Below, in pieces: positions 23,901-36,310 of a stretch of 64,000 nt of DNA. Made by a program: the position numbers and the translations under genes. Source of the DNA: Owenia fusiformis (Eukaryota > Annelida > Polychaeta > Sabellida > Oweniidae); assembly GCA_903813345.2 (NCBI GenBank), contig CAIIXF020000002.1, positions 28,959,223 through 29,023,222 of the forward strand. Reading direction: 5' to 3'. The stretch's first letter is position 1; each line of letters opens with the position of its first letter. Under the pieces are notes generated by a model that worked only from the letters and a program-made list of their open reading frames with translations, searched no databases and was not told where the DNA came from.

Positions 23901-26900
23901 AAAAGTTTACATTGTGCAGCAACAGATTTTTGAATTTAGTACCCATTTCATGTAATGTCAGATTGACAATGCGCTCTTTGAGTTCTGCAATAGTACTACA
24001 AGCACTGTACATAATGAAACTATACCATGTCATAAAGACTCGCCCTGCACTTTCATACTGCATTTAGATTGTACTATGTATTTTAAGCTGACATTTTTTG
24101 ATGACCGTGACAAAATCAAAAACCACTCTGAGTGCATTCAATAGTAACAAATAAAGACTAAACCTCTCGCTTCTTCTCTTTTTACTCTTCATTTTATTTT
24201 GCTCATTGTGCCATTTTTCTGTCCTGGTTGAAAAGTATGTCATCTCCCCTTAGGCCTGAAGTCTAATGATGAGTATATGTCAAAGGTCGATCTTTCATTG
24301 TTTGTATGGTAAAACCATGTGATTTGACTATTAAGGGAGCATATCAACGCAATCGCAGTTTCATTAACAGTTTGCGTAGGAGGTGAGTTTGACTGCCTTC
24401 TTGACCAAAATATCTCTTGAAGATTTCAAAGATTGTACATATCTCCATGTCTCAAAACGAAGGCTTCAGAGTACTTTACCACTCCATGTGAGGATTGGTT
24501 CATGTAAGGATTTTGTCTCATATCATGATCGACCAAGATCTACTAAATGTTCACTTATCTTCTTTTCATGTCATGCTATTTAATTAAGATCTAAAAACCA
24601 TTAAAACCCCTTTGATTAGAAATATAAACTCAAACACTCAAGTTGTAATTACACTAGATTGATGTAATTTGAACCAGTTTGAGTCTTTTAAGTCTTCCTT
24701 TGAGTCATCGCACCCCCCCCCCCTTGTAGCCAGCTAGACTTACGTTTTTTAACCCTCAATTTACCCATCAGTCAAACAAAACAGTTTTTATACACAATCT
24801 AAGTGATACTTCTAGAATCTATGACCTCTCCTAGCATGTATTATCATATTGTTCAAGTACGTGCAATTATAGTATGGAATGGAATATATCCACATGTCAT
24901 CAAATACCAAAAATTATGGGGTTAAAAAACAAATTAACTTTCTTGAATGGTTTTGAATTACATTTTGAGTTGACATGTTACGGACAAAGCCAAAACAAAA
25001 CCTGATTTAACCACTTTGTTTTTATTCACTGTTTTGATTCTTACACAGCCACTTAATACTTTATTTTCAAGACTTGTGGGATAAATAAAATCAAAGACTG
25101 AAGTTGGGTCTTTATATTACAAGAATGTTTCATTTCATGGTATCTTGACTGTATCTTGACTGTATCTTGACTGTAACTTGACTGTATCTTGACTGTAACT
25201 TGACTGTGTCTTGACTGTAACTTTATTGTATCTTAACTGTAACTTTACTGTATCTTAACTGTAACATTACTGTATCTTGACTGTAACTGACTGTATCTTG
25301 ACTGTAACTTGACTGTAACTTGACTGTATCTTGACTGTAACTTGACTGTATCTTGAATGTAACTTAACTGTATCTTGACTGTAACTTGACTATAGCAAGG
25401 GTCAGCATGTTATAGATAAGCAACTGTACTATTTCAGAGTACAGTTTTTTGAAAGGTTCAAGGTACACATAGTAAATAAAACTAATGAGGTTTATTCAAG
25501 AATGTTTATTCAGGTGGTAGCCATTCATTGAAAAATGTGATATTGTCTCCCCTTAGGGATTCTAATTATAAATCAAATGATCATGATAGTAACTTGGATT
25601 TTAAAATTATGCTACTATTTGTGCTTACAACACATAGAAAAATCTTTTATATCCATAACTGTTAACTGTTTACTGCTACTCACCAACCTGAAGAAACATG
25701 TTCAGAAACATAGAAAAATCATTTCGAAATATACATAAAATTTCTTCCAAGATTTATTATTAATTGGATTTTGAAGTTTATTTATTTATTTATTTGTTGA
25801 TTAATAAGGTTTTTTAATTTTGTCATTTCAGAGTGAGTCACCCCATAGATAGTCATGAAGAGCCACATAGAAAAACCCATCGAAGGTCAGAAGACGGGAA
25901 TCTTTCCAGTGATAGTAGTCCAGAATGCACCGATGCCATCTATAGGCCAAATTCAGATAATTCAAGGGTAATTAGATATAATTATTCAATTTGTCATTTC
26001 AATACTCTTTAAATCATCGGTACATCATTTCAGCAATTTCCAGTAAAGAGATGCTCACATGAGAATTTGACAATAGGCATGTGCACAGTTGAGAATCCAT
26101 TTGCATTTATTTGAAAATTAGAAAAATCATGTATAATAGGCATCTCGTATTTTGATCAATTTGTGAAAATAAGAATTTTGCACTCACTTTAGAAAAAATC
26201 CAGGGGAGAACAAAACACTGCATTCTTAATCACTAAATATTTATTGTTCAAATAATGATTGCACTAAGTTACACATATAGGTCAGTTTTGAACCCATAGT
26301 TCACCTCATTGATCCATCATGAATTTAAAAACTGAAAGAGGAGATGAGTATCAGAATGTTTGGTATAAGTTCAATCAACTGATGGCTTTGTCAGTCCACA
26401 GGTGCTTCAAACTTCCACATGTTGTCATAAATGATTCTTTTTCGATCAGTCGACCACCTGTATTTGATCATGTGTTTTTGCTTTGATCAACCAGATGTGA
26501 AAACTTCAAATAGAAGTGTTTCCTAATAATTTTGATTTTGTTGTCAATCACTATCTGAATACATTTATTCTTCCTTAAGTGTGTAATATTAAACAAAACA
26601 AAATATACAAAAATTCAAATCTTTCTCATCTTCTTGCATTACCCATAATTCTTTGCAAGACAGGAGATGTTCCGAGTATAAGAATGACTTTTTACTAGCT
26701 TCTGCGAACCTTGGTATAATTATATTTCACCAATATCCAGTTAAAATAAAAATAATTTCAGTCAGATATTAATGTGATTGGTATGATTTGTAGGTGTTAC
26801 CTCCAGACCCAGCCCCCCAGGATGTCTCCCCCCAGAAACCTTACCCAAAGGAAACTGCCCCCAAGGTTACAACTGCTCAGAGTGACCGGTGGAAGATTCG

Positions 26901-29900
26901 TCAGTATGAACTACTTGATGCAAGGTATTTGAAATAAACTCATCTTAGAGGTAGCAATACATGTTCACTTTTTGTATAATACTGATAATGGACCAGGCGT
27001 TTGTGATAGTGTGACCAAGGTTGTAGCAAACATTTTTTTTTTAATTTAATTATGCGCATCTTGGTTTTTATTGACTTTTTGTGTCTATGATGCCTTGGAC
27101 GTTGTTCAATTCCTAAAATATTCCCATGGTAACCCTTGATATAAACTGGCTATTTAATTTATAAATTATGAGATATAATAATATATAAGAGTTTATTTTG
27201 TTTATCATATTTATTCTCAAATGAGTATATGATATATCTACAAGTTGGTGTAGCTTTAGTATAACTATTTTTATTGTATTTCCAGTCTGAAAATCTCTGA
27301 TTTTTACCTTGCGGAGGGTAAGCGATTAAAAACCCAAGCAGGTGCCGAGGTAAGTGAAGGGAATTCCAAATCAGTATGATACATCCTACCTGCGACTTAA
27401 AATGTATAAACAAGGTCGCTTTCGGAAATTTTCTTTTTATAGTATTTTTCTGTATTAATGTTTAACAAAATGAACTTAAACGGGAATCCTATCGACAGAG
27501 GTTTAAAAGCAAATGGTCAAAAAGTGAATTTTGCGAGTCAAAAATGGCATTATTGTATTGAATAAAACATGATTAATAAAAAAAAATCTTGATATCTTCG
27601 GAAATGAAATACAGACTGTCAAGTACACTTACGAATGAACCTGTGAGGTAATCTGTATATATAATGAATGACTGGACATATGCTCGTGCAGGTAGGATAA
27701 CTAGCAGGCTTGTATCCAACTTTTGCAAAGGGGGTTCACTTTTTTAAAAAATCCAGGGGGGTTCACATTTGACATCTTTTGCTGAAAATCACTTAAAAAA
27801 TAGTCAGGATGGTGAAAAACTGCATGACTTTGAAAAATATCTTTGGTCAGGAGTGGTTGGCTATTGCCAGTCTTGACTAGAACAATACAATTCATCTAGT
27901 ATATTAGCAAAATATTGTACCGTGTTCTACGTCCGATGACATACTGATCTCTTTTTGCTATTCTTTGAAAATACTATTCCATAAAGAATCCTAATTTGTA
28001 CTTTACTTTGCATCATAAAAGTTATTTTCAATTTCAAGGGGTCTCCAGAGTCTAATTTTGTTTTGAATGAAGTGTAAGATTACCTTCCGTTAAGATTTTG
28101 CCACAGGTGCATTGCTACGCATAGGGTAGTTGGTTTTACCTAATACCCCAAAGCCAACATTCCCCATGGTATAATATCGAGCATTTTAGAGAAAGGCAAA
28201 TTCAATTATATGCATATTGTGATAGTAGGACTCTAAATTGTCATGCTAATTATTCCACATTCTACACAGAGTTTGATGTTTATTGTAACATAAATTTTTA
28301 TTGTGATATAAATCTATTGTCCCTGGCACTAGAATAAAAGTCTGAGGAGAGCCAAATTGTCTATTCTTTATTTTCTCCATCATTCATAAAACATATATTT
28401 ACAATTTCTCCCAGTCTTACATAAAAAATCATATACCTGTATTTAATCAATCTGTAATTAACAATACGTCAAACTTGAACATTAGGAAGTGATTGACATA
28501 TTTTGAGCCATCTTGTGTGTTTTTTCAGAAAGGGGACAGTTTCAAGTACTTCTACATATTCCTAGAGTCCATGCTATTCTTCATAGAAGCAGCGTATGCA
28601 TTAGAAAAGGCCAATGAGAAAGATTCCATCGACCCACGTTATGAGAGATGTCTTCAAACATACAGAGAAACCTACAAACTGTTCAAGTAAGGACTTATGT
28701 ATTATACATTGAAACCTGTAAAATGGAACAACTCTAGAAGTAGAACACCTCTCTAATTTGAACACTTTTCTGAGTTCCAAGACCAACTGACTCAATGTTA
28801 AATGAACCTCTATAAGTGGAACACCTCTGTTAGTGGAACACTTCAGAGTCCCAAGAACAACTGACTTAATGTTAATGAACCTCTATAAGTGGAACACCTC
28901 TGTTAGTGGAACACTTCCGAGTCCCAAGAACAACTGACTTAATGTTAATGAACCTCTATATGTAGAACACCTTCCAAGTGGAACACCTTTAAGAGGTACG
29001 AAAGGTGTTCCACTTTAGACAGGTTTAACTGTAATTATTGCATTAAAGAAACCAGGAACCAGAGTCCTACTAACCAATCAGAAAGTAATTTGCACTAAGC
29101 CAATATAAATGCTCAATGATTCAGCCAATCACAGCCATCAGAACAATGTATTTATTATAAAAATGGCCGCCAAAATTACAAACAATAACATGGCAATAAA
29201 ACCTAGTAGAATGAGTAAGCTGGCTAATTACAATCCATTGTGACATTTTATTAAAGGATAAGAGAAGGAAAAACCCCAGAGCTTTAGAGATGACAGACAT
29301 AATTACATCTCTTGCTTACCACCATCGTTTGTTGGAATTTTCACTGGGTTATTGATTTCAAATACTTATTGAATACCACACATCGTTGCGATGTTTTAAT
29401 CGAGCTACGATGTCATCTCAATACACATTTACAGTATAGACAAATGTCTTCTCTGAACACATGGGGTTTTCCCCCTCTTTTAACCCTTTCACGATGTGAA
29501 TATAAGAGGAAAATGTTGACCTGGTGACGGATAACTAAGAACTGTTTTTAGGTAAAAACTGGAAATGATGTATACCCCAAGACCTATACTTTAAATTGTA
29601 TCACTAAAATACAAGTTTTAATAAGCATTTGCACATGTCAGCTTGTCAAAATTTGGTGTCAAAATACTGAATTGAACTGAAGATATTGTCATTTCTTTGA
29701 TGTATGTAAATAAAAATAGTGGTGCCAAAAGGAGCCCATCGTCCTGAAAGGTATTACATGATAAAGCTCCATATGGAGCCTATCGTCTTGAAAGGGTTAA
29801 AGGATGTGATGTCTTGTAATAATAATACATGCATCCGATTCTTCATTCCTTCACCTGATACAAAGAAAGAGGAGACTGTTGGTTATTAACGTATTGGAGT

Positions 29901-32900
29901 CCAGTTAGGAGACAGTTGATAATGGATTGTCTTCCTTTTAGGTATTATGAATATGTCTGTAATGCCAAAGGGCTATTGACATAATATTCTGTGTTGTTAT
30001 GAAATGTGAAAATTGAATAGACACTGGAGAAAAAAATAATGTAACAATGAAAACACACTCTTAGCATTTAAATGAAAATGACCTTCATGAAATAATGCAT
30101 GTTGTTAATTTGTTCCAGGCACAATGTTGATGCGAGGCTGAGGTCAAGTCAGAGTCTTGAACATACCCCAAAAGATAAAAAACTTACAGCATTAGGGTAG
30201 GTCACTTTATTATTAGAACTTCTATGCCAATTGTACAGTAACATTCAAATCAACTTGATTAATTAGGAAAGCACAAAATACACAGTATGATAGATATCTA
30301 TATTCTAAATTGGTGAACTCAAACAAATATGTATTTCAATTTTAATAATAGAGTGATCGGGAAACACTAGTAGTGCTATAGGGGGAAACAAATAAAACCA
30401 GGAACTTAGGAACATGATTTACTCCCCGAAACAAATCTGCACAATGGATTTTAAAGAATTATTATTATTTGTCATGTATCCTCATAAATTGTTGCGTCTA
30501 CAGCAAGGATACATATTAGAATTTCAATTTCAGATTGCGTACATTGTCCCTATTATCGTTGAAACTATATAAGTTAAAGCAGAGAGATGCTACAAAATTG
30601 AAGCAGGCTCGGGATGACTTACTAAAGGTATGCCACATTTCGAAACTACTATTGGACCTGTTTATTTTGTATATCTTCAATTTATTAAAATTCCACAATG
30701 TGTCCTGTTCGGGAATTTCACTTGTTCGAAATAAAATTTTCCATTGATAGTAAATGAAATATTTAGATAGTGGATTAAAACTAGTTAGAAAATCTGAATT
30801 CAGAATTTGTACTCCATGGATTAATTCAATGTATTTCTCTCTAATAACTCTAAATCACAGTAGTTTATACATGTGAATTGCTCTGTTATAATAACACCTG
30901 ACGTGATCAGTTGAAACTTTAGGTAATCGGAATTGATCATATGATGTATGTTATTTTTCAGCAGGCACCTTCCAAGCATCCTGTGCCCCCTACATCTCAA
31001 GCTCCCTCCCCCTGGAATGCTCGGAGCACAGACACTCCCTCCCCCATGTCCCCCACCCCCAGTCCTGCAGGAAGTGTTGGATCAGTAGGCTCTGTAGGAT
31101 CTCAGGTAACACATTAAATACATGTATATTAAGAAGTATTAAAATAAGAAAATGGTTCAGGGTTCTCACCAGGAAATTTGTAGACCCCTGATTTTTTGTA
31201 GTATCAATTTTTTCTTTCTATTTTAATCACAATATGCATTTCTTAAATGTTTCTGACCTCCTATTCCTTGTACTTGTTTGTATCCAGTTTTATGTATTTT
31301 CTCAAGAGTTTTAACATACATAATGTGGCAAAAATGTAAAATTTGACTCCAGAAAATCTATTAGACTCTGGAACAAGAGGGTCTAAAGACATAAGACTCC
31401 CGAGAATCTCCGGAGTTTAAAAGCCTAGTGAGGCATTTCTAGTGTGTACTTGTTATACCATTAACTGCAAATAAATTAAAACCCTTTATACCTCATCTAT
31501 ACTGTAAAACATGTAAAGTGGAACACCTCCAAAAGGAAAACACTTTTTAAAGTCCAGTTACCCGTTGTCTTAATGTAAAATGAGGCTCTCTGACTAGAAC
31601 ATCTCCCAAGTGGAACACTGTTTTAGGTACCAATGACGGGCCATTTTACATTTTACTGTAATCTATCTACATTTTCATCAACATTTCAAGTAAATAGATA
31701 TTAATAGCTCACTTAATTGACCAATTTCTCAATTCTAAATTGATTGATTAATTATTGACGAAATGGTTGTTTGATAAACTATTGATCAATATTTATTTCA
31801 TACAATTAGATGTATATCAAATCATGCATTTATTGAAAATCAGGTTAAGCTCTAGTTTCAGTTAGGCATGATAAGAGTTATTACCTGAAACATTGATTGA
31901 TAGTGATTCATGATTGATTGATAGTGATTCATGATTGATTGATAGTGATGAATGATTGATTGATAGTGATTCATGATTTGATATGATTGGTTGATTTATT
32001 AAATGCTTGCTTGGTTTATATATTCATAAATCTATTGATTGAATACTTGCTTGATTTATATATTCATAAATCTGTTGATTGAATACTTGTTTGATTTATA
32101 TATTCATAAATCTATTGATTGAATACTTGCTTAGTTTATATATTCATAAATCTATTGATTGAATACTTGTTTGATTTATATATTCATAAATCTATTGATT
32201 GAATACTTGCTTGATTTATACAGGGTGTCCATGAAGTCTCATTCCACTTTACACACAATTGTTATTGTTAACATACTTTACGGACACCCTATATTTTCAT
32301 AAATGTACTGTTTGTTTGACTACAGAGTAGTGGAGTTGAGAGCAGTACTAGTATTACATCTAATGGAGCTAAGAGTTGCCAGGCACCTCAGGGGACAATA
32401 ATTGTGTCTCAGAGGCTCCACTCGGTGACTGAGCGTTTGGCAGCCATCATGTACCACTTATATACCTGCCATGAACTCTGGGACCAGGCAGATCTTTTAC
32501 TTCATCACCATAGAGGTAGGCATATTCAGTGTTCATCAAGAAGGGAATTTCCCAGAATTCATAGGTGAACCTATCACCATCATCTATGAGTTGTGGAGTA
32601 TTTCTTCCTCTTGTGTTCATTTTTCAACTTATGAAGGGAAGAAGTGACAATTAGGCCATGAAAAGAGAATTCATAAAGATATTTTTAACATCCTGTTGAC
32701 ACTATAATAGACTCTGATCTTAGATCATTATATCATTTGGATTTTTGACAAGCACATGTTTGGGCATTTCAAAATTATGTCCATTTTCGGAAGATTTGTC
32801 TCAAACTGATAAGGAGTGGTTTGTTAAAAATATATTTAACTTTGAATGGCCTAATGCAATTTAATGGAAATAATTGATAATTATTTTATTAACATACAAA

Positions 32901-33087
32901 AGGGTGATGCATATCAGTGTGTCATTTGTATATAGATTAAAGTAATTCTGTATGTTACTTTTTATCATGTGTTTCAGAATTCATAGATGAGTGCGATGAT
33001 GAAAAAGGTACATTGACGTTACATAGTTCTATACAGCATTTGTTACACTACATGCGCCACGCCCTAGCTCATCTAAACTCCACATGA
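20939..33087 (+). CDS. AFF: AF4/FMR2 (AFF/lilliputian) family protein, 3' eleven coding exons
   Basis: Exons read from the sequence, all with AG/GT borders and matching phases: 20939-21095, 21765-23287, 25832-25967, 26794-26924, 27286-27349, 28529-28686, 30119-30196, 30534-30627, 30962-31105, 32326-32515, 32978-33087 (stop TGA). They join to about 927 residues. Order: a Ser-rich acidic tract (SSSDSSSSSESSSGTSDSES); the family motif KWAISDLMNAV (compare WQLDNWL in vertebrate members); a long Ser/Lys-rich disordered region in the 1.5 kb exon with an AT-hook-like SPRGRKK; the conserved ILIKINLASLKRIPGK block; then the C-terminal homology domain from RWKIRQYELLDARSLKISDFYLAEGKRLK to HYMRHALAHLNST. 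AFF proteins are the nuclear scaffold of the super elongation complex, which brings P-TEFb to paused RNA polymerase II. The family's N-terminal homology domain is not in the exons found, so the 5' end lies upstream or outside the window. Identity is firm; the exact paralogue is not resolved. Confidence 0.93.
21765..23287 (+). CDS. AFF: AFF large central exon (1523 nt)
   Basis: Open in one frame from the acceptor TTTTTAG to the donor GTAAGT at 23288, so the in-frame TAA at 23289 is intronic and is not the gene's stop. It encodes about 508 residues: EESKWAISDLMNAVLPP at the start, repeated SPAK/KSPG-type Ser-Pro-Lys blocks (likely phosphorylated, disordered), SPRGRKK, an acidic serine patch (FVLSSSDDSDVDI) and the family-conserved KPSILIKINLASLKRIPGK near residue 365 of the ORF counted from its first Met. 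A single giant exon for the disordered middle is usual for AFF genes. Confidence 0.92.
25136..25394 (+). repeat. CTTGACTGTA(T/A) minisatellite in an AFF intron
   Basis: About 23 units of 11 bp alternating TATCTTGACTG and TAACTTGACTG. Confidence 0.9.
28705..29033. mobile_element. TA-flanked CAGTTAAACCTGT element
   Basis: Left CATTGAAACCTGT, right ACAGGTTTAACTG, both next to TA, as in Tc1/mariner/pogo insertions. The inside is a tandem of about 80-90 bp units (GAACCTCTATAAGTGGAACACC, CAAGAACAACTGACTTAATG). It lies in the AFF intron just after the exon ending at 28686. Confidence 0.65.
30958..30964 (+). promoter_or_regulatory. NAGNAG tandem splice acceptor in the AFF gene
   Basis: The intron ends TTTTTCAGCAG before GCACCT. 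Using the first AG gives a protein starting Gln-Ala-Pro in this exon; using the second drops only the Gln. Both keep the frame. Such sites commonly yield one-residue isoforms. It sits at the junction between the folded part of the C-terminal domain (exon ending DDLLK) and the Pro/Ser-rich linker. Confidence 0.6.
31158..31437. mobile_element. decayed copy of the CAGGGCTCTC element inside an AFF intron
   Basis: Left end CAGGGTTCTCACCAGGAAAT; right end diverged (TTTAAAAGCCTAGTGAGGC). Confidence 0.55.
31500..31673. mobile_element. pogo-like short element (copy 6) in an AFF intron
   Basis: TACTGTAAAACATGTAAAGT at left; ATTTTACATTTTACTGTA at right; GTGGAACACCTCC inside. Confidence 0.55.
31895..31990 (+). 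repeat. TGATTGATAGTGATTCA tandem repeat
   Basis: Four to five units of 21-22 bp. Confidence 0.85.
31990..32222 (+). repeat. 48-bp tandem repeat in the last-but-one AFF intron
   Basis: Five units of TTGATTGAATACTTGCTTGA, TTTATATATTCATAAATC. Confidence 0.9.
32221..32292. repeat. CAGGGTGTCC/GGACACCCT-ended short element
   Basis: ACAGGGTGTCCATGAAGTCT at left and ACGGACACCCTATA at right: inverted ends around about 50 bp. Confidence 0.5.
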
Positions 33088-33530
33088 CCTTTGCTATGAC
33101 AACGGACTTCCCGAATGATGCTCCAACGGTTTTATCGCCTGATGCCCAAATATGGGCAATGAGACAATATTCACCAAATATGGTATATGTATATAAGAAT
33201 GGATAGAATTTTATAAAAAAGAGGATTAAAGATATGACCTGTGCAGTGATATGGCAATTCAATACTATATATGGAACTGTCCATACATAATGCCACACAT
33301 GTCCAAATAAGGATATAAATGTAAAGGTGAAGGATAAATTGCACCAATAGTAGGAAATGAAATATAATGGGTGCTAAAATAACCCTCGGATTCCCCACAT
33401 TCAGATGCAGTATTATATAAAGAGAACCAGATTGATTTATTTATATCTTCGGAACCTTACAATGCTTAGAGTATCTATGCCGCTGGCTCGCTGGATTGTA
33501 CATCAGGAAAAGAGCTTTTATAGCTATATA

Positions 33531-34460
33531 ATGGCCTGTTGTATAGCAGTATATGGTTGATTATATAGCTATATTGAGGAATGATATATAGCTATATAAT
33601 GGCCTGTTATATAGAAGTATATGGTTGATTATATAGCTATATTGAGGAATGATATATAGCTATATAATGGCCTGTTATAGAAGTATATGGTTGATTATAT
33701 AGCTATATTGAGGAATGATATATAGCTTTATAATGGCCTGTTATATAGCAGTAATGGTTGATTATATAGCTATATTGAGGACTGTTGTATTGCTATGGTA
33801 CACTGTTATATAGCTATATATAGTGGACTCTTATATAACTATATGGGGGACTACTATATATAGTGATATAGCTATATTGTGGACTGGCTATATGGTCGAC
33901 TCTAAAATTGCTATACAGTGGACTGCTATATAGCTATATCAGGTGGACTATTACATAGCTATATTGAGGAGTGTTAAATAACCAATAAGTATATGAAGAA
34001 ATATTATTTAGCTATATCCAAATCTGTTTTATAGCTATATGGATCTCTTTTCTGTCGTGAAAATATTGAGGAGTAGTATTAAGCAACTATATGATGGATA
34101 AATAATATGATGGATAAATATATATAGAAGCCTTTATTAGGTTGGAGGACTGCTTGAAAGTTATATGGAGAACTGGTATATAGCTATATTGAGAATGTTC
34201 TTGTATAGCTATATAGAGGAGTATTTATATATAGCTAAAAGCTGGATTGGTACTTTTACATGTATATAGCTATATGGAGCCATGTTATTAAGCTATATGA
34301 AGTGGTGAATACTGGTTATACAGCTATATAGTATACCAAGCTGTTATATAGCTATAAGATAGCTGGTATAGCTATATGAAGTGGTGAATACTGGTTATAC
34401 AACTATATAGTAGACCCAGCTGTTATGTAGCTATAAGATGGCTAGTATATAGCTATATGA
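33531..34460 (+). repeat. TATAGCTATA-rich block downstream of the AFF stop
   Basis: The self-complementary word TATAGCTATA recurs some 20 or more times. 33531-33780 is a 62-68 bp tandem in about four copies (GGCCTGTTATATAGAAGTAT, GGTTGATTATATAGCTATAT, TGAGGAATGATA); 34303-34460 is an about 84-bp duplication (TGAAGTGGTGAATACTGGTT). It starts 444 bp after the stop codon, so it may lie in the 3' UTR. Confidence 0.85.
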
Positions 34461-35749
34461 CAGATTGTGATAATGAGCTACATAAATGAATGACTGTAGT
34501 ACAGCTGTTTAAACTCTGATTTAAATGAAACCAATGAATTGTCTCCTGTCTAACTGATTTTAAATGAAATTGCCATATAATTGCCAAATAAGTCTAAGGT
34601 GGTCATGGATGTTAATATTTACGGGGTTCTTAAACTTCAACTTCATCAGAGAATAGAAATAGCCAGTTGTATTTGGGTACAGTGGCCTCAAAGGCTCAAT
34701 AATTGATTAAATATAAAACATACACAAAATGAAAATGAAATTTCAAGATGAATTGATATTCCATGAAAAATGAAATGATTTACAAAAATGAATTTGATTT
34801 GATAATAATGTTAATATATTCTTCCTTTATTTTTTATTGAGGAGCCTCAAGGCCCAGAGTACCTCAAGTTAAAGTTTTTTGTTCTTCATGTACTTGTAAA
34901 AAAATCTCTGTTATTTTGATGTGAGTTCTCACATCATCCGTGTAATATTTAAACGCAAGATTTCCTTCCAAAATGTGAACTCAACGATGAAGTATTCATT
35001 TTTTCAATTGATAAATTGTACAATGCAGTCTACGAGTTAAAAATTCTTCAATTCTAATGCACGCAATTACATAACTTTGCTTTTAGCATGTACTGAAAAT
35101 TTAGATTCTCTTAATTTATATAAATACAATTTGAAGAAGCCAAATGAATTTTTCATTTATAAAACTGCTGATAGATCTCATCCTATTTTGCTGAATGAAA
35201 TTGTCAAGTCTTATCTCTATTTGAAACAAGCTTGAAATATGAAGTGCTTTTATTCAATATGGTACTTTTATCTCAAATATATACATAATACCATCATGCC
35301 ACACCATTTTCTGACATGTTATAGATAAGCCAGAGTATGTTTTCATAATTACAAAGTTAAAACTCAATTGTCAGGCTTGAATATGGGAGGTAATTAAATT
35401 TGATCACGGTTGTTCAAATTAAATATGTTGCCTATTTTCTGAATTATGCGAGAAATATTAGAGAGGTCTGGATGTTCTGTATGTACAAGATGGCATGGAC
35501 TAGGCTCTCACTAAAATCTTGAAAAGGTGTGTTTTGACAAGTTACACATACATAAATGGGGAATATCTGACCACCCCTAATCCCCCCTAACCCCCCCCCC
35601 CCCCCCTTGAATATTCATGCGATGAGAAATTATCTGCCTGAATGTGGAATTACAAGTATATTGGAATTGCGATAGAATCTGAGGGATAAAGTAAGACATT
35701 AAGAAGGTTGTATAGAAATCCCGGATTACCTTATATGCTGCCAAATGTA

Positions 35750-35876
35750 TGTAGAGTAGAACATGAGTTAGTGAACACATCTCTCTAGTAAACCTTTTTT
35801 TATTCAGTAAGACCTTTTTCTCCCATGACTCCCATGTTAAAGTACAATATACACAGGTTTTACTGTATGCATCATA
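35750..35876. mobile_element. pogo-like short element fragment (copy 7)
   Basis: GTGAACACATCTCTCTAG near the left and ACACAGGTTTTACTGTA at the right end. Confidence 0.45.
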
Positions 35877-36283
35877 CCTGCATAGATTATAGATGCTTAT
35901 CTGTATCGTCATATGGCAATTCAACCTCACCCCATCTTTTAATATGTGCCAAAATATCCTTCAGTATGAGAAAATGAGGTTTTAAGGTTGGGATGTATAA
36001 GTTATATTATTTTTTGTTGAGATATCAGAAGCAAATACTGCCTTCTATAAGAAAAAGAACCCTACTTTTAACACATATCTCCCTGGTTTGTTGTTCAATT
36101 TTGTTGCTGGAATTTCAAATATTTTTGATGAAAGAAGCGACTAGGTTAAAGTATGCTCATATGTGGTAGTCTATCTTGAACTCTTTATGTACAGTCTTTA
36201 AAGGCTTCCAATAAATCCTGACCTCTTTTGGTGCAGACATTGGATAGATTTATCATGTTCATTAGTCCAGCTACAAGCCCTAG

Positions 36284-36310
36284 CCCCCCCCCCCCCCCCC
36301 CCCCCCCCCC
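36284..36310 (+). repeat. 27-bp poly-C run
   Basis: Unbroken C homopolymer; similar runs are at 11892-11910, 20623-20638 and 35591-35606. Confidence 0.95.
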
